Part shown: piece after piece, positions 34,885-43,404 of the stretch
Layout: each line of letters begins with the position of its first letter
Position numbering within the stretch: position 1 is the stretch's first letter
Assembly (NCBI RefSeq): GCF_000467105.1
Contig: NZ_BATI01000021.1
Span: 60,228-124,227 of the forward strand
Direction: 5' to 3'
DNA: 64,000 bases
Origin: Aquipseudomonas alcaligenes NBRC 14159
GTDB taxonomy: Bacteria > Pseudomonadota > Gammaproteobacteria > Pseudomonadales > Pseudomonadaceae
Translations under genes and position numbers: made by a program
Notes under the pieces: generated by a model
Databases searched by the model: none
What the model was told of the DNA's origin: nothing
What the model saw: only the letters and a program-made list of their open reading frames with translations

Positions 34885-35151
34885 TCAGCGCAGCTGGCTG
34901 TCCTTGCTGCCACGTCGGTTGTAGCCGCTGAAGGCAGCCTGTTCGCGATCGTGGGCGGCCTGGCAGTTCACGCACAGACGCACGCCGGGCACGGCCTGGC
35001 GGCGCGCCTCGGGGATCGGCACATCGCACTCCTCACAGCGGCTCAGGCTCTCACCCCGCGGCAGCTGGCTGCGGGCGCGGGCGACGGCATCTTCGATGCT
35101 GCTGTCGATCTGTTCTTGCACGGCGCTGTCGTTGGTCCAGCCTCCAGCCAT
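34885..35151 (-). CDS. DksA/TraR-type C4 zinc-finger protein (YbiI-like)
   Basis: This 88-residue cytoplasmic protein starts MAGGWTNDSAVQEQIDSSIE at 35151 with GAGGT upstream. It carries the zinc finger SRCEECDVPIPEARR followed by RLCVNCQAAHD, four cysteines spaced as in DksA/TraR proteins, but lacks the long coiled coil of true DksA. YbiI-type proteins of this size are of unknown function. It is convergent with the glycine-zipper gene; their ends abut. Confidence 0.9.
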   Translation of the reverse strand: MAGGWTNDSAVQEQIDSSIEDAVARARSQLPRGESLSRCEECDVPIPEARRQAVPGVRLCVNCQAAHDREQAAFSGYNRRGSKDSQLR

Positions 35152-35256
35152 GTGCACCTCCGGGGATTGCGCTCTGGCGCAGATATGCGCCCACCGGTCC
35201 GCGAATGCAAGTGCAGCGGCGGCTATGCTTGAGGGAGTCACGGAGGAATTCTGCCG

Positions 35257-35994
35257 ATGTCACGCTTGCGCCTGCTGGCGATTCTCATGCTGTGCTGCAG
35301 CGCCCTGCCGGCGCGAGCCGAGACCTGGGTCGCCATCGACAACGCCAACCCGCCGTTCATGTACCAGCAGGACAACCAGCCCATGGGGCTCTACCCGCTG
35401 ATAGTGCAGGCGGTATTTGCCCGCCTCGGCGAACCCCTGAGCATCCAGGCCATGCCTTGGAAGCGTGCGTTACTACGAGGCGCCGCAGGTGAGGTGGGGA
35501 TTGCGGGCATCTACCAGAATGCCGAGCGCCTGCAGGTCTTCGATTACTCGGCGCCGATCTTCGAGGAGCGCCTGCTGCTCTACGTGCACCGCGAGAGGCC
35601 CCTGCCGTTTCGCGGCATCGAGGATCTGCACGGCAAACGCATCGGCGTCATTCGCGGCTGGAGCTACACGGAAGAGTTCGACCAGGCGGCACGCACCGGG
35701 CAGATCGATGCCCAGGAGGGCAGTTCGGACGAAGCCAACCTGCGCAAGCTGGCCTCAGGCCGCCTGGACGCGGTGATTGCCATCGAACTGGCCGGACAGC
35801 GCCTGCTCACACACGCCGGCCTGGAGCAGCTGGAGCCACTGCCGCAGCCGCTGAGCATCAATCCGACCTATCTGGTGTTCGCCCGGGCGGCAGGTCAGCA
35901 GGAGCTGCTGCAGCGCTTCGACCGGACCCTCGCGGAGATGCGCCAGGACGGTTCGCTGCAGCGCCTGATCGAGCAGGCGATCGCTACTCCTTGA
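35257..35994 (+). CDS. periplasmic solute-binding protein, family 3
   Basis: This 245-residue protein has a signal peptide (to about residue 21, ARA-ETW) and one SBP_bac_3 domain. The latter includes [39 protein letters not shown], the [15 protein letters not shown] segment, and [16 protein letters not shown] at the end. No ABC permease or ATPase gene is adjacent. Such orphan proteins in Pseudomonas may serve distant transporters or sensors. GGAGGA lies upstream. The last 11 bp overlap the convergent next gene. Confidence 0.82.
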   Translation: MSRLRLLAILMLCCSALPARAETWVAIDNANPPFMYQQDNQPMGLYPLIVQAVFARLGEPLSIQAMPWKRALLRGAAGEVGIAGIYQNAERLQVFDYSAPIFEERLLLYVHRERPLPFRGIEDLHGKRIGVIRGWSYTEEFDQAARTGQIDAQEGSSDEANLRKLASGRLDAVIAIELAGQRLLTHAGLEQLEPLPQPLSINPTYLVFARAAGQQELLQRFDRTLAEMRQDGSLQRLIEQAIATP

Positions 35995-36847
35995 CGTTCA
36001 TGTACTCGCGAGCCCAGACGATGTAGTCCTCGGGCTGGGTGTACTTGTGCGTCAGCTCGGTGGCGTTGAGGTCGCTGGCGGCAATGCCGCGTTGCTCGCG
36101 CAGGCAGTCGTAGGTGGCCTTGATCGCGGCGAAGTATGCGGCATGGCCATCGACCACGATGCGCACGCCGAGGCTGGCCAGGCGCGCGTCGTCGCGCAGC
36201 GACGGATTGCCGTAGCTGACCAGCATCAGCGGCACGCTGAGGTTCTGCGCGATCACCTCCAGATGCTCGAAGTCGCGCACGCCCACCATGCAGATGCCAT
36301 CGGCGCCCGCCTCCTGGTAGGCCTGGGTGCGGCGGATCACCTCGTCCACCTCGAGCACCCCGGCGTGGGTGCGGGCGATGATCGCCAAGTCCGGGTCGAC
36401 CCGCGCTTCCAGTGCCGCGCGGATCTTGCCGACACCCTCGTCGACGCCGATCAGGTCGGTGGACTTGCGGCCAAACTGGGCAGGCAGCAGGGTGTCTTCG
36501 AGCGTCAGCGCCGCCACGCCGGCGCGCTCCAGCTCGACCACGGTGCGCATCACGTTGAGCGCATTGCCGTAGCCGTGGTCGGCGTCGGCAATCACCGGCA
36601 GGCGCGCTACCCGGCCGATGCGGGTGGCCTGCTCGACGAACTCGCTGAGGGTGATCAGGGCGAAGTCGGGCGCTGCCAGAACTTGTAGTGAAGCTACAGA
36701 ACCGCCCAGGATGCCGACCTCAAATCCGAGATCGGCGGCAATCCGGGCGGACATCGGATCGAATACCGATGCCGTGTGGTAACAGGCACTGGAGGCCAGT
36801 AGCGCGCGAAACTGCGCGCGTAGATCGTGGTGGGAGGCTCTTTGCAT
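35984..36847 (-). CDS. oxaloacetate decarboxylase (PEP mutase/isocitrate lyase superfamily)
   Basis: This 287-residue enzyme is highly similar in remembered sequence to P. aeruginosa PA4872, a characterised oxaloacetate decarboxylase of the PEP-mutase superfamily that also lies near the urease genes. Visible features are [35 protein letters not shown], the metal-binding [20 protein letters not shown] and [15 protein letters not shown]. The isocitrate-lyase KKCGH signature is absent. ATG 36847 is preferred; a GTG at 36856 is in frame. Codons 51-57 are unusually AT-rich because they contain a palindrome described separately. Confidence 0.9.
   Translation of the reverse strand: MQRASHHDLRAQFRALLASSACYHTASVFDPMSARIAADLGFEVGILGGSVASLQVLAAPDFALITLSEFVEQATRIGRVARLPVIADADHGYGNALNVMRTVVELERAGVAALTLEDTLLPAQFGRKSTDLIGVDEGVGKIRAALEARVDPDLAIIARTHAGVLEVDEVIRRTQAYQEAGADGICMVGVRDFEHLEVIAQNLSVPLMLVSYGNPSLRDDARLASLGVRIVVDGHAAYFAAIKATYDCLREQRGIAASDLNATELTHKYTQPEDYIVWAREYMNVKE
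36684..36698. promoter_or_regulatory. TGTAG-N5-CTACA palindrome inside the oxaloacetate decarboxylase gene
   Basis: TGTAGTGAAGCTACA is a perfect TGTAG/CTACA inverted repeat within the coding sequence, about 155 bp after the start. It is encoded by TCT GTA GCT TCA CTA CAA, codons otherwise avoided in this GC-rich gene. A second copy of the same pattern is at 36893-36907. Confidence 0.55.
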
Positions 36848-36892
36848 GGGATGCACTACGGCTGGCTATGTTCGCGTTGGGTCAGCCAATTA

Positions 36893-36907
36893 TGTAGTAA
36901 AACTACA
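36893..36907. promoter_or_regulatory. TGTAG-N5-CTACA palindrome upstream of the oxaloacetate decarboxylase gene
   Basis: TGTAGTAAAACTACA is a perfect 6-3-6 inverted repeat (TGTAGT/ACTACA) about 50 bp before the decarboxylase start and 155 bp before the TonB receptor start. Its spacing from the intragenic copy is 209 bp, close to 20 helical turns. The bound protein is unknown. FCD-type GntR regulators use operators of this form. Confidence 0.6.
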
Positions 36908-37063
36908 AAACCAGCCAGGCATTCGCTGCACAGCGTTGCAGACCTGCCTTGCGCCCCGCTTTCAGCAGCGCGCGCCTTCATCTTCCAGCCTAGCCCCATG
37001 GCGCGGTGCTGGATTAATCCTTTCGTATTTTGTTATGTTATTTCATCTATATAAGGAATCTGC

Positions 37064-39154
37064 ATGAATAACCAAAAAATAACTGGAGTGATTGGAATAT
37101 ATTCACTGCTGCTTCAGCTCTCCGCCTGGGCCGAAGAGCCCCTGCAGCTGGAGAGCCTGTCGATCAGTGACAGCCACCTGGAAAGCGCCTCCAGCCCGGT
37201 CGAGGGCTACCGCGCCACCCGCTCCGCCACCGCGACCCGCACCGACACCGATATCCGCGACACCCCGCAGACCATCGAGGTGATTCCCGCCCAGGTACTG
37301 CAGGACCTCGGCAGCACGCGCATCGACCGCGCCCTGGACTTCGCCAGTGGCGTGTCGCGACAGAACAACTTCGGTGGCCTGACCTTCTACAACTACAGCG
37401 TGCGCGGTTTCACCACCGGCGAGCTGTACCGCAACGGCTTCGCCATCAACCGCGGCAGCTACAGCGCGCCGGACACCGGCGCCATCGAGCGCATCGAGGT
37501 GCTCAAGGGCCCTTCCGCCAGCCTGTATGGGCGCGGCGATCCCGGCGGCCTGGTCAATATCGTCAGCAAGCGCCCGCAGGACGAAGCCTTCACCCGGCTC
37601 GATCTCAGCGCCGGCAGCTGGGACCGCTACCGCACCAGCCTGGACAGCAACACGCCGCTGCGCGGCGACGGCAGCCTGCTGTCGCGCATCAACCTGGCGG
37701 TCGAGGACAACGGCAGCTTCCGCGACCATGTGGATAACCGTCGCCAGATCGTCACCCCCTCGCTGACCTGGCAGCTCGACCCGGACACCACGCTGCAGCT
37801 GGACGCCGAGTTGTCCCGCACCGAGTCGGTGTTCGACCGCGGCATCCCGGCGGTGAACGGCGAGATGGGCGCAGTGTCGCGCTCGACCTTCCTCGGCGAG
37901 CCGAACGACGGCCACATTCGCAACGACAACCAGACCCTCGACCTGGCGCTGGAGCGCTACCTGAACGACGACTGGAAGCTGCGCCTGGCCAACCACTACA
38001 CCCAGGGCCATATGCAGGGCGACTCCAGCGAACCGGGCGCGCTGGTTGGCGACAGCGTCACCCGCCGCCTGCGCCAGCGCGATTTCGAGTGGAACGACAG
38101 CATCACCCAGGCCGAACTGCACGGCCAGGTCGAGGGCCTCGGCTGGAAGCACCAGCTGCTCGCCGGCGTGGAGTACGAGAACTACCGCAACAGCCAGAAG
38201 TACCCGCAGAGCGGCCTGTCGCTCGGCTACGGGCAGAACATCTACCACCCGGTGTACGGCGCGCCCAAGCCGACGATCACCAGCGCCAACGACTTCTTCG
38301 AGCAGACCGAGAGCTATGCGCTCAACCTGCAGGACCAGATCACCTTCAGCGAGCGCCTGCGCGGCCTGCTCGGCGTGCGCCTGGAGCGGATCGAACAGCA
38401 TGCCTTGAACCGCACCAGCGGCATCTGGACCCACCAGGACAAAGACGTCGCCACGCCGCGTATCGGCGCGCTGTACCAGCTCACCCCGCAGGTCGGCGTA
38501 TTCGCCAACGCCTCGACGTCCTTCCGCCCCAACGCCCTGGGCAGCCAGGGCCAGGTGTACCAACCGGAGCAAGGCATCGGCTACGAAAGTGGCCTCAAGC
38601 TCGATCTGCTCGACGGCCGCCTGGGCGGTACCATCGCCCTATTCCATATCGACAAGGAAAACGTCATCACCACCGACGCCCTCGGTGAGAGCGTGGCGGC
38701 CGGCGAGGCGCGCAGCCAGGGCCTGGACATGCAGTTCAGCGGCCAGCTGAGCGACGCCGTGCGAGTCATCGGCGCCTACGCCTATATCGATGCGGAAGTG
38801 ACCCAGGGTGACGCCGCCATCCCCACCGGCAGCGACCTGCTGGGCGTGGCACAGCACAGCGGCAGCCTGATGGCGGTGTACGAGTTCCAGGGCGGCGCCC
38901 TGCAGGGCTCGGACATTGGTGCGGCAATTACCTACGTCGGCGACCGCGCTGGCGAGGCCGGTAGCGACTTCCGCCTCGACGCCTACGAAACGCTGGACCT
39001 GCTGGCCCACTACAAGGTCAGCCCGGACGTCACCCTGGGCGTGAACCTCAACAATGTCTTCGACCGCAAGTATTACGAGCGCAGCTACAACAGCGTCTGG
39101 GTCCTGCCCGGCGAGCCGCGCAACCTCAACTTCAACCTGAGCCTGGCGCTCTAA
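37064..39154 (+). CDS. TonB-dependent siderophore-type receptor
   Basis: This 696-residue outer-membrane receptor has a signal peptide (to about residue 24), then a TonB-box-like LESLSISDS. The plug domain (about 50-170) has TRTDTDIRDTPQTIEVIPAQ, GFTTGELYRNGF and RIEVLKGPSASLYGRGDPGG. The barrel continues to the end with a C-terminal RNLNFNLSLAL strand that ends in Leu rather than Phe. The plug sequence is of the ferric-siderophore type (FoxA/FcuA-like). A DUF4198 protein follows by 11 bp. The first 15 codons and the promoter region are AT-rich. AAGGA precedes ATG. Confidence 0.9.
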   Translation: MNNQKITGVIGIYSLLLQLSAWAEEPLQLESLSISDSHLESASSPVEGYRATRSATATRTDTDIRDTPQTIEVIPAQVLQDLGSTRIDRALDFASGVSRQNNFGGLTFYNYSVRGFTTGELYRNGFAINRGSYSAPDTGAIERIEVLKGPSASLYGRGDPGGLVNIVSKRPQDEAFTRLDLSAGSWDRYRTSLDSNTPLRGDGSLLSRINLAVEDNGSFRDHVDNRRQIVTPSLTWQLDPDTTLQLDAELSRTESVFDRGIPAVNGEMGAVSRSTFLGEPNDGHIRNDNQTLDLALERYLNDDWKLRLANHYTQGHMQGDSSEPGALVGDSVTRRLRQRDFEWNDSITQAELHGQVEGLGWKHQLLAGVEYENYRNSQKYPQSGLSLGYGQNIYHPVYGAPKPTITSANDFFEQTESYALNLQDQITFSERLRGLLGVRLERIEQHALNRTSGIWTHQDKDVATPRIGALYQLTPQVGVFANASTSFRPNALGSQGQVYQPEQGIGYESGLKLDLLDGRLGGTIALFHIDKENVITTDALGESVAAGEARSQGLDMQFSGQLSDAVRVIGAYAYIDAEVTQGDAAIPTGSDLLGVAQHSGSLMAVYEFQGGALQGSDIGAAITYVGDRAGEAGSDFRLDAYETLDLLAHYKVSPDVTLGVNLNNVFDRKYYERSYNSVWVLPGEPRNLNFNLSLAL

Positions 39155-39165
39155 GGACTTTCTCG

Positions 39166-39882
39166 ATGCGTACTCTTCCCCTGCTGCTCGCCGGCCTTCT
39201 CCTCTGCGGCCAGGCCGCCGCCCACGGCCTGTGGACCGAACAGCGCCGCGGCAACCATGAAGTCATCTACGGCCACGGTGCCGAGGACGATGCCTTCAAG
39301 GCCGACAAGATCAGTGGCGCCTGGGCCCATGACGGCACCGGCAAGATGGTTCCGGTGACCGTGCAGCGCCTGCACGACCATGCCCGCCTGCAGCCGCTGC
39401 GCGCACCGGCCGTGCTGGCGGTAGCCCTAGATAACGGCGCCTGGTCGCAGACGCCGGACAAACAGTGGATCAACCAGGGCCGCCGCCAGGTGCCGAACTC
39501 CACCCACTCGCTGCACACCTACAAATACAGCCTGGCGCTGCTCGCCCCCGGCGCCAAACTGCCGGACCTGAGCAAGCTGCGCCTGGCCATCGTGCCGCAG
39601 AGCGATCCGCTCGCCGTCGGCCCCGGCAAGCCGCTGCGCGTGCAGGTGCTGGTGGATGGCAAGCCGGCCAGGGAGGTGAAGCTGATCGGCGACTACCGCG
39701 GCATGCCCCATGAAGTCAGCGCCACCACCGACGCCCAGGGCTACGCCGAAGTCGTGGTGCGCAACGAAGGCCTGAACATCATCGCGGCCGAGCTGTACCT
39801 GCCGGTCAAGGGCAACCCGGATATCGAAGAACTGGGCCTGTTCAGCTCGCTGACCTTCCTCGGCCAGGCCCATCACGAGTAG
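39166..39882 (+). CDS. DUF4198 periplasmic protein
   Basis: This 238-residue protein has a signal peptide (MRTLPLLLAGLLLCGQAAA) and a mature start at or near HGLWTE. An N-terminal histidine in this position is a common metal ligand in DUF4198 proteins such as NikK. The body is a beta-sandwich with LAIVPQSDPLAVGPGKPLRV and a carboxypeptidase-regulatory-like GKPAREVKLIGDYRGM. It is 11 bp after the TonB receptor and surely cotranscribed, so it probably handles the metal or metallophore taken up. The metal is not identifiable from sequence. Confidence 0.82.
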   Translation: MRTLPLLLAGLLLCGQAAAHGLWTEQRRGNHEVIYGHGAEDDAFKADKISGAWAHDGTGKMVPVTVQRLHDHARLQPLRAPAVLAVALDNGAWSQTPDKQWINQGRRQVPNSTHSLHTYKYSLALLAPGAKLPDLSKLRLAIVPQSDPLAVGPGKPLRVQVLVDGKPAREVKLIGDYRGMPHEVSATTDAQGYAEVVVRNEGLNIIAAELYLPVKGNPDIEELGLFSSLTFLGQAHHE

Positions 39883-39890
39883 GCGCGGGC

Positions 39891-40631
39891 TCAGCGCCCC
39901 CGTGCGGCGGGCAGCCAGCGCTGCAGAATGCCCTCCAGGCTGCCATCGCGGCGCATGCCATCGAGCTCGCCGCGCCAGCGCTCGACCAGGGCCGGCGCCG
40001 TCTGCGGCGAGAAGACGATGTAGTAGTCGGAACGCATGAATGCCAGGTGCGGCTGGACCTGGACAGGCGTCAGCCCGCCGCTGGCCAGCTCCTCGCGCAG
40101 GGTCAGGTCTTCGGTGGCGATCAGCTTGACCCGGCCATGCTTGAGCATGGTCACCATCTGCCGGGAGCTGGGCACGCCATACAGGTTGGTGAAGCCCATG
40201 CGCTGTAGCGTCTCGTAGGTGTACCACTGCTTGGGCAGGGCCAGGGTGCCGGCGCGGGCCGCGTCCTCCAGGGTGTCGATGCGCAGCTTGCTGCTCTTCA
40301 GCGAATAGAAGCGCGTCGCCCCCTGCAGGATCGGCCCGACCCACTGGAACAGCGCCTCGCGCTCGGTGGTGCGCACCACCGAGAACAGGCCGGTGTCGGC
40401 CTCGCTCTTGGCCAGGAAGTAGGCACGGGTCCAGGGCATCAGTTCGATACGGGCCTGGTTGCCGGTACGGCGGATCAGCTCGCGCACCACCTCCACCGCA
40501 TAACCCTCGGGCTGGCCATCACGCAGGAAGCTGGTCGGCGGCGCTTCCTCGGTCAGCAGGCGCAACTCGGCGAGGCACACCATGGGCTGCAACAGCAGCA
40601 GTAGCAGCAAGCCGGCACCCCATGAGGGCAT
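39891..40631 (-). CDS. periplasmic solute-binding protein, family 3
   Basis: This 246-residue protein has a signal peptide (GAGLLLLLLLQPMVCLA) and an SBP_bac_3 domain: LRLLTEEAPPTSFLRDGQPE, GYAVEVVRELIRRTG, LMPWTRAYFLAKSEADTGLF, then FSVVRTTEREALFQWVGPI. This subgroup (LMPWxRAY, TTxREALFxWVGP) is abundant in Pseudomonas and usually orphan. ATG 40631 with GGGAGGTAGG is preferred over an upstream TTG at 40652. It follows the sugar-type binding protein by 17 bp, and the two are probably one operon. Confidence 0.82.
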   Translation of the reverse strand: MPSWGAGLLLLLLLQPMVCLAELRLLTEEAPPTSFLRDGQPEGYAVEVVRELIRRTGNQARIELMPWTRAYFLAKSEADTGLFSVVRTTEREALFQWVGPILQGATRFYSLKSSKLRIDTLEDAARAGTLALPKQWYTYETLQRMGFTNLYGVPSSRQMVTMLKHGRVKLIATEDLTLREELASGGLTPVQVQPHLAFMRSDYYIVFSPQTAPALVERWRGELDGMRRDGSLEGILQRWLPAARGR

Positions 40632-40648
40632 ACCTACCTCCCACACGA

Positions 40649-41572
40649 TCAAGGCATCAGCAATCGCCGCACCGTCTCGTCATCGAAATTGTCTTTGTTC
40701 ACATAGACGGCAGGCAAACGGACCTGCCGCGGCCCTTCGAGATCACCATCGAGCACCCGATGCGCCCGGATGACACTCTCCACCCCAATTTGACTGGGCT
40801 GCTGCACCATCAACCCGACGAGCTCTCCGCGCTCCAGTGCGTCGACCAGGATGGGGCTCGCATCAAACCCTATGTGCGCCCGCTTGCCAGCCAGCCCCAG
40901 CCGCCGCAGCGTGGCGAGCATCTCCAGGGTAGTCGCCTCGCTGGGGGTGAACAGGCCATCCACCGCGCGCAATTCTTCGCCGAGGGCGAACATTGCCTGG
41001 GAGTCGGACAGGGGCAGATACCGATCGACGGCAATCCGTAGCCCGGCGTCGCGCGCGCCATCGTGAAAACCACGCTCGCGGCTGCTGGTCGAGGCCACTT
41101 GGGGGCTCAGCCGCAGCAGCGCCACACTGCCCTGCCCGCCGAGCGCCCGCGCCATCTCGCGCCCGGCCTGGCGGCCGGCACCGTAATTGTCGGTTGCAAT
41201 GGAGGCAAGCACGGCGCCATCGTCCAGATCACGGTCGATGTACAGGCCCGTCACGCCCTGCGCTCTGAGCTGAGCCATGCGTACACCGACCTCGGGGCCG
41301 CTGGGCGCGACGATCAGCACGCGACAGTTGAACTTGAGCATCCGCTCGATCAGCTCCAGCTGGGTCTGGGTATCGCCATCGCGGGCGGGGCCGCGCGCGT
41401 GCAAGGGCAGTTGCATCTCGGCGGCAGTGGCTTGCGCAGCCTGGCGCACCTGACCCCAGAACGACTGCCCGCCAGCGCTGGTGACCAGGCTGATGCAGCG
41501 TTCCTGGGCGACCGCCGCCGAACTGAGCAGCAGCCAGCAGCACAACCAGCAGTTCTTGAGCTTGTACTTCAT
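40649..41572 (-). CDS. periplasmic sugar-type binding protein (family 1, RbsB/TorT-like)
   Basis: This 307-residue protein has a signal peptide (CCWLLLSSAAVA) and a type 1 periplasmic-binding fold: SLVTSAGGQSFWGQVRQAAQ, RVLIVAPSGPEVGVRMAQLR, LYIDRDLDDGAVLASIATDN, then YGAGRQAGREMARALGG and IGFDASPILVDALERGELVG. No transport components are nearby. Together with the downstream family 3 protein it may feed a sensor kinase encoded elsewhere. The downstream gene begins 17 bp after its stop. Confidence 0.82.
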   Translation of the reverse strand: MKYKLKNCWLCCWLLLSSAAVAQERCISLVTSAGGQSFWGQVRQAAQATAAEMQLPLHARGPARDGDTQTQLELIERMLKFNCRVLIVAPSGPEVGVRMAQLRAQGVTGLYIDRDLDDGAVLASIATDNYGAGRQAGREMARALGGQGSVALLRLSPQVASTSSRERGFHDGARDAGLRIAVDRYLPLSDSQAMFALGEELRAVDGLFTPSEATTLEMLATLRRLGLAGKRAHIGFDASPILVDALERGELVGLMVQQPSQIGVESVIRAHRVLDGDLEGPRQVRLPAVYVNKDNFDDETVRRLLMP

Positions 41573-41715
41573 TGACTCAGCCTGTTCCTGGCGGTCGGCG
41601 ACCTTGAGAGTTTAGCAGCCGCGACCACAGGTTCCCGAACTACAGACCATCTGCCCGCGCACAAGGCAAGAGTCTCGCATAGAATGCGCGGCCGTTTTTC
41701 CGGAACCACCGCACC

Positions 41716-42981
41716 ATGAATCAAGCCTCCCCCGCCAATGCCCTGGGTATCGACTTCGGTACCTCCAACTCCACCGTCGGCTGGTGGCGGCCGGGCATGG
41801 AGCCGCTACTGGAACTGGAAGACGGCAAGATCACCCTGCCTTCGGTGATCTTCTTCAACACCGAAGAGCGCCGCCCGGTCTATGGTCGCCAGGCCCTGAG
41901 CGAGTACCTCGATGGCTACGAAGGGCGCCTGATGCGTGCGCTGAAAAGCCTGCTCGGCTCCAAGCTGCTGAAAAGCGAAACCACCGTGCTGGGCAGCGCC
42001 CTGCCCTTTCGCGACCTGCTCGGCTTCTTTATCGGCGAGCTGAAAAAGCGCGCCGAGAGCCAGGCCGAGCGCGAATTCGACCAAGTGGTGCTGGGCCGCC
42101 CGGTGTTCTTCGTCGACGACGACCCGCTCGCCGATGCCGAGGCCGCCAACACCCTGCTGGCGGTGGCGCACAAACTCGGCTTCAAGGACGTGTCCTTCCA
42201 GTTCGAGCCGATTGCCGCGGCCTTCGACTACGAGCGCACGATCCAGCGCGAGGAGCTGGTGCTGATCGTCGACATCGGCGGCGGTACCTCGGACTTCTCC
42301 CTGGTGCGCCTGGCACCGCAGCGTCGCGAGCTGAATGAGCGCCAGGACGACATCCTCGCCACCGGCGGCGTGCACATCGGCGGTACCGACTTCGACAAGC
42401 AGCTGAGCCTGGACGGGGTGATGCCGCTGTTCGGCTACGGCAGCCGGATGAAGAGCGACGCGCTGATGCCCACCAGCCACCACCTCAACCTGGCCACCTG
42501 GCACACCATCAACGCGGTGTACGCGCAGAAAGCCCAGCTGGCGCTGAAGAACATGCGCTACGACATCGTCGATCCGACCGGCGTCGACCGCCTGCTGCGC
42601 CTCACCGAGCAGCGTGCCGGCCACTGGCTGGCGATGCAGGTGGAAGAGGCGAAGATCGCCCTGACCGAGCAGGACAGCCACCGCATTGACCTGGCACGCA
42701 TCGAGGATGACCTGCAGGTGCTGCTCGACCGGCCGCTGTTCGATCAGGCCATCGACGGCCTGCTGCAGCGCATTCGCGCCGGCGTCGACGAACTGCTGAA
42801 CCGCGCCGGCGTGCGCCATGCCGAGGTCGACACGATCTTCTTCACCGGCGGCTCCAGCAGCGTACCGGCCCTGCGCCAAAGCGTCGCCGCCCTGTTGCCC
42901 AATGCCCGCGCCACCGAGGGCAACAGCTTCGGCAGCATCGGCAGCGGCCTGGCCATCGAAGCCGCGCGTCGTTACGGCTGA
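41716..42981 (+). CDS. Hsp70-like protein, YegD family
   Basis: This 421-residue actin-fold ATPase has the phosphate-1 loop LGIDFGTSNSTVGWWRPGM, the phosphate-2 motif LVLIVDIGGGTSDFSLVRLA and the adenosine motif DTIFFTGGSSSVPALRQSVA. It lacks the C-terminal substrate-binding domain of DnaK, as expected for the YegD group, whose clients are unknown. A -10-like TAGAAT lies at 41680-41685. Confidence 0.9.
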   Translation: MNQASPANALGIDFGTSNSTVGWWRPGMEPLLELEDGKITLPSVIFFNTEERRPVYGRQALSEYLDGYEGRLMRALKSLLGSKLLKSETTVLGSALPFRDLLGFFIGELKKRAESQAEREFDQVVLGRPVFFVDDDPLADAEAANTLLAVAHKLGFKDVSFQFEPIAAAFDYERTIQREELVLIVDIGGGTSDFSLVRLAPQRRELNERQDDILATGGVHIGGTDFDKQLSLDGVMPLFGYGSRMKSDALMPTSHHLNLATWHTINAVYAQKAQLALKNMRYDIVDPTGVDRLLRLTEQRAGHWLAMQVEEAKIALTEQDSHRIDLARIEDDLQVLLDRPLFDQAIDGLLQRIRAGVDELLNRAGVRHAEVDTIFFTGGSSSVPALRQSVAALLPNARATEGNSFGSIGSGLAIEAARRYG

Positions 42982-43058
42982 GCCGTTGGCGCGCCCGGCT
43001 GCTGAATGCCAGCGCCGGGTGCGCTAGGGTTAGCCTTCGCCCACTTACGGAGATCGCC

Positions 43059-43256
43059 ATGCGCAATGCCCTGCTTCTCGCCAGCCTGCTCGCCCTCGCC
43101 GCCTGCGACGGCGGCGCGGCCACTGCCACCACCGCCAAGCTGCAAGCCGACAAGGCGCAGCAGGCCCAGCAGCAGATGGAGCAGCTCAAGCAGCAGATCG
43201 ATCAGGTCAATGCCCAGAGCCAGCAACGCCTGCAGGAGCAGCTGGACCAGCAGTGA
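43059..43256 (+). CDS. small coiled-coil lipoprotein
   Basis: The product is a 65-residue lipoprotein with lipobox LALAAC (Cys16). A short spacer is followed by a glutamine-rich coiled coil, LKQQIDQVNAQSQQRLQEQL. The function is unknown. An Lpp-like structural role is possible, but the protein lacks a C-terminal lysine, so it would not be covalently joined to peptidoglycan. Confidence 0.65.
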   Translation: MRNALLLASLLALAACDGGAATATTAKLQADKAQQAQQQMEQLKQQIDQVNAQSQQRLQEQLDQQ

Positions 43257-43281
43257 AGCCGTGCGCCAGAGCCGCCCCGAA

Positions 43282-43341
43282 GTAGCCCGGAGGCAATCCG
43301 GGGGGCGGTACTGCCTGCGTCCCGGATTGCATCCGGGCTAC
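43282..43341. repeat. 21-bp inverted repeat (GTAGCCCGGA type)
   Basis: GTAGCCCGGAGGCAATCCGGG and its near-exact reverse complement (one mismatch) are separated by 18 bp. This GTAGCCCGGATGCAATCCGGG form is a common dispersed intergenic element in pseudomonads. Confidence 0.7.
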
Positions 43342-43358
43342 GACAGGGTTCGTGCAAC

Positions 43359-43391
43359 AAAAAAGGCCGGGCAAATGCCCGGCCTTTTTAT
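43359..43391. terminator. bidirectional terminator between the small lipoprotein gene and lptG
   Basis: AAAAAAGGCCGGGC, AAAT loop, GCCCGGCCTTTTTA: a stem of 8 GC-rich pairs with A- and T-tracts on both sides. It can stop transcripts from either direction. Confidence 0.9.
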
Positions 43392-43404
43392 TGGCACAGC
43401 CTAA

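Noticed and set aside
35984..36856. Isocitrate or methylisocitrate lyase assignment
   Set aside because: The KKCGH catalytic signature is missing; the sequence follows the oxaloacetate decarboxylase branch of the superfamily.
37021..37063. Fur box upstream of the TonB receptor
   Set aside because: No GATAATGATAATCATTATC-like 19-mer could be aligned with an acceptable number of matches.
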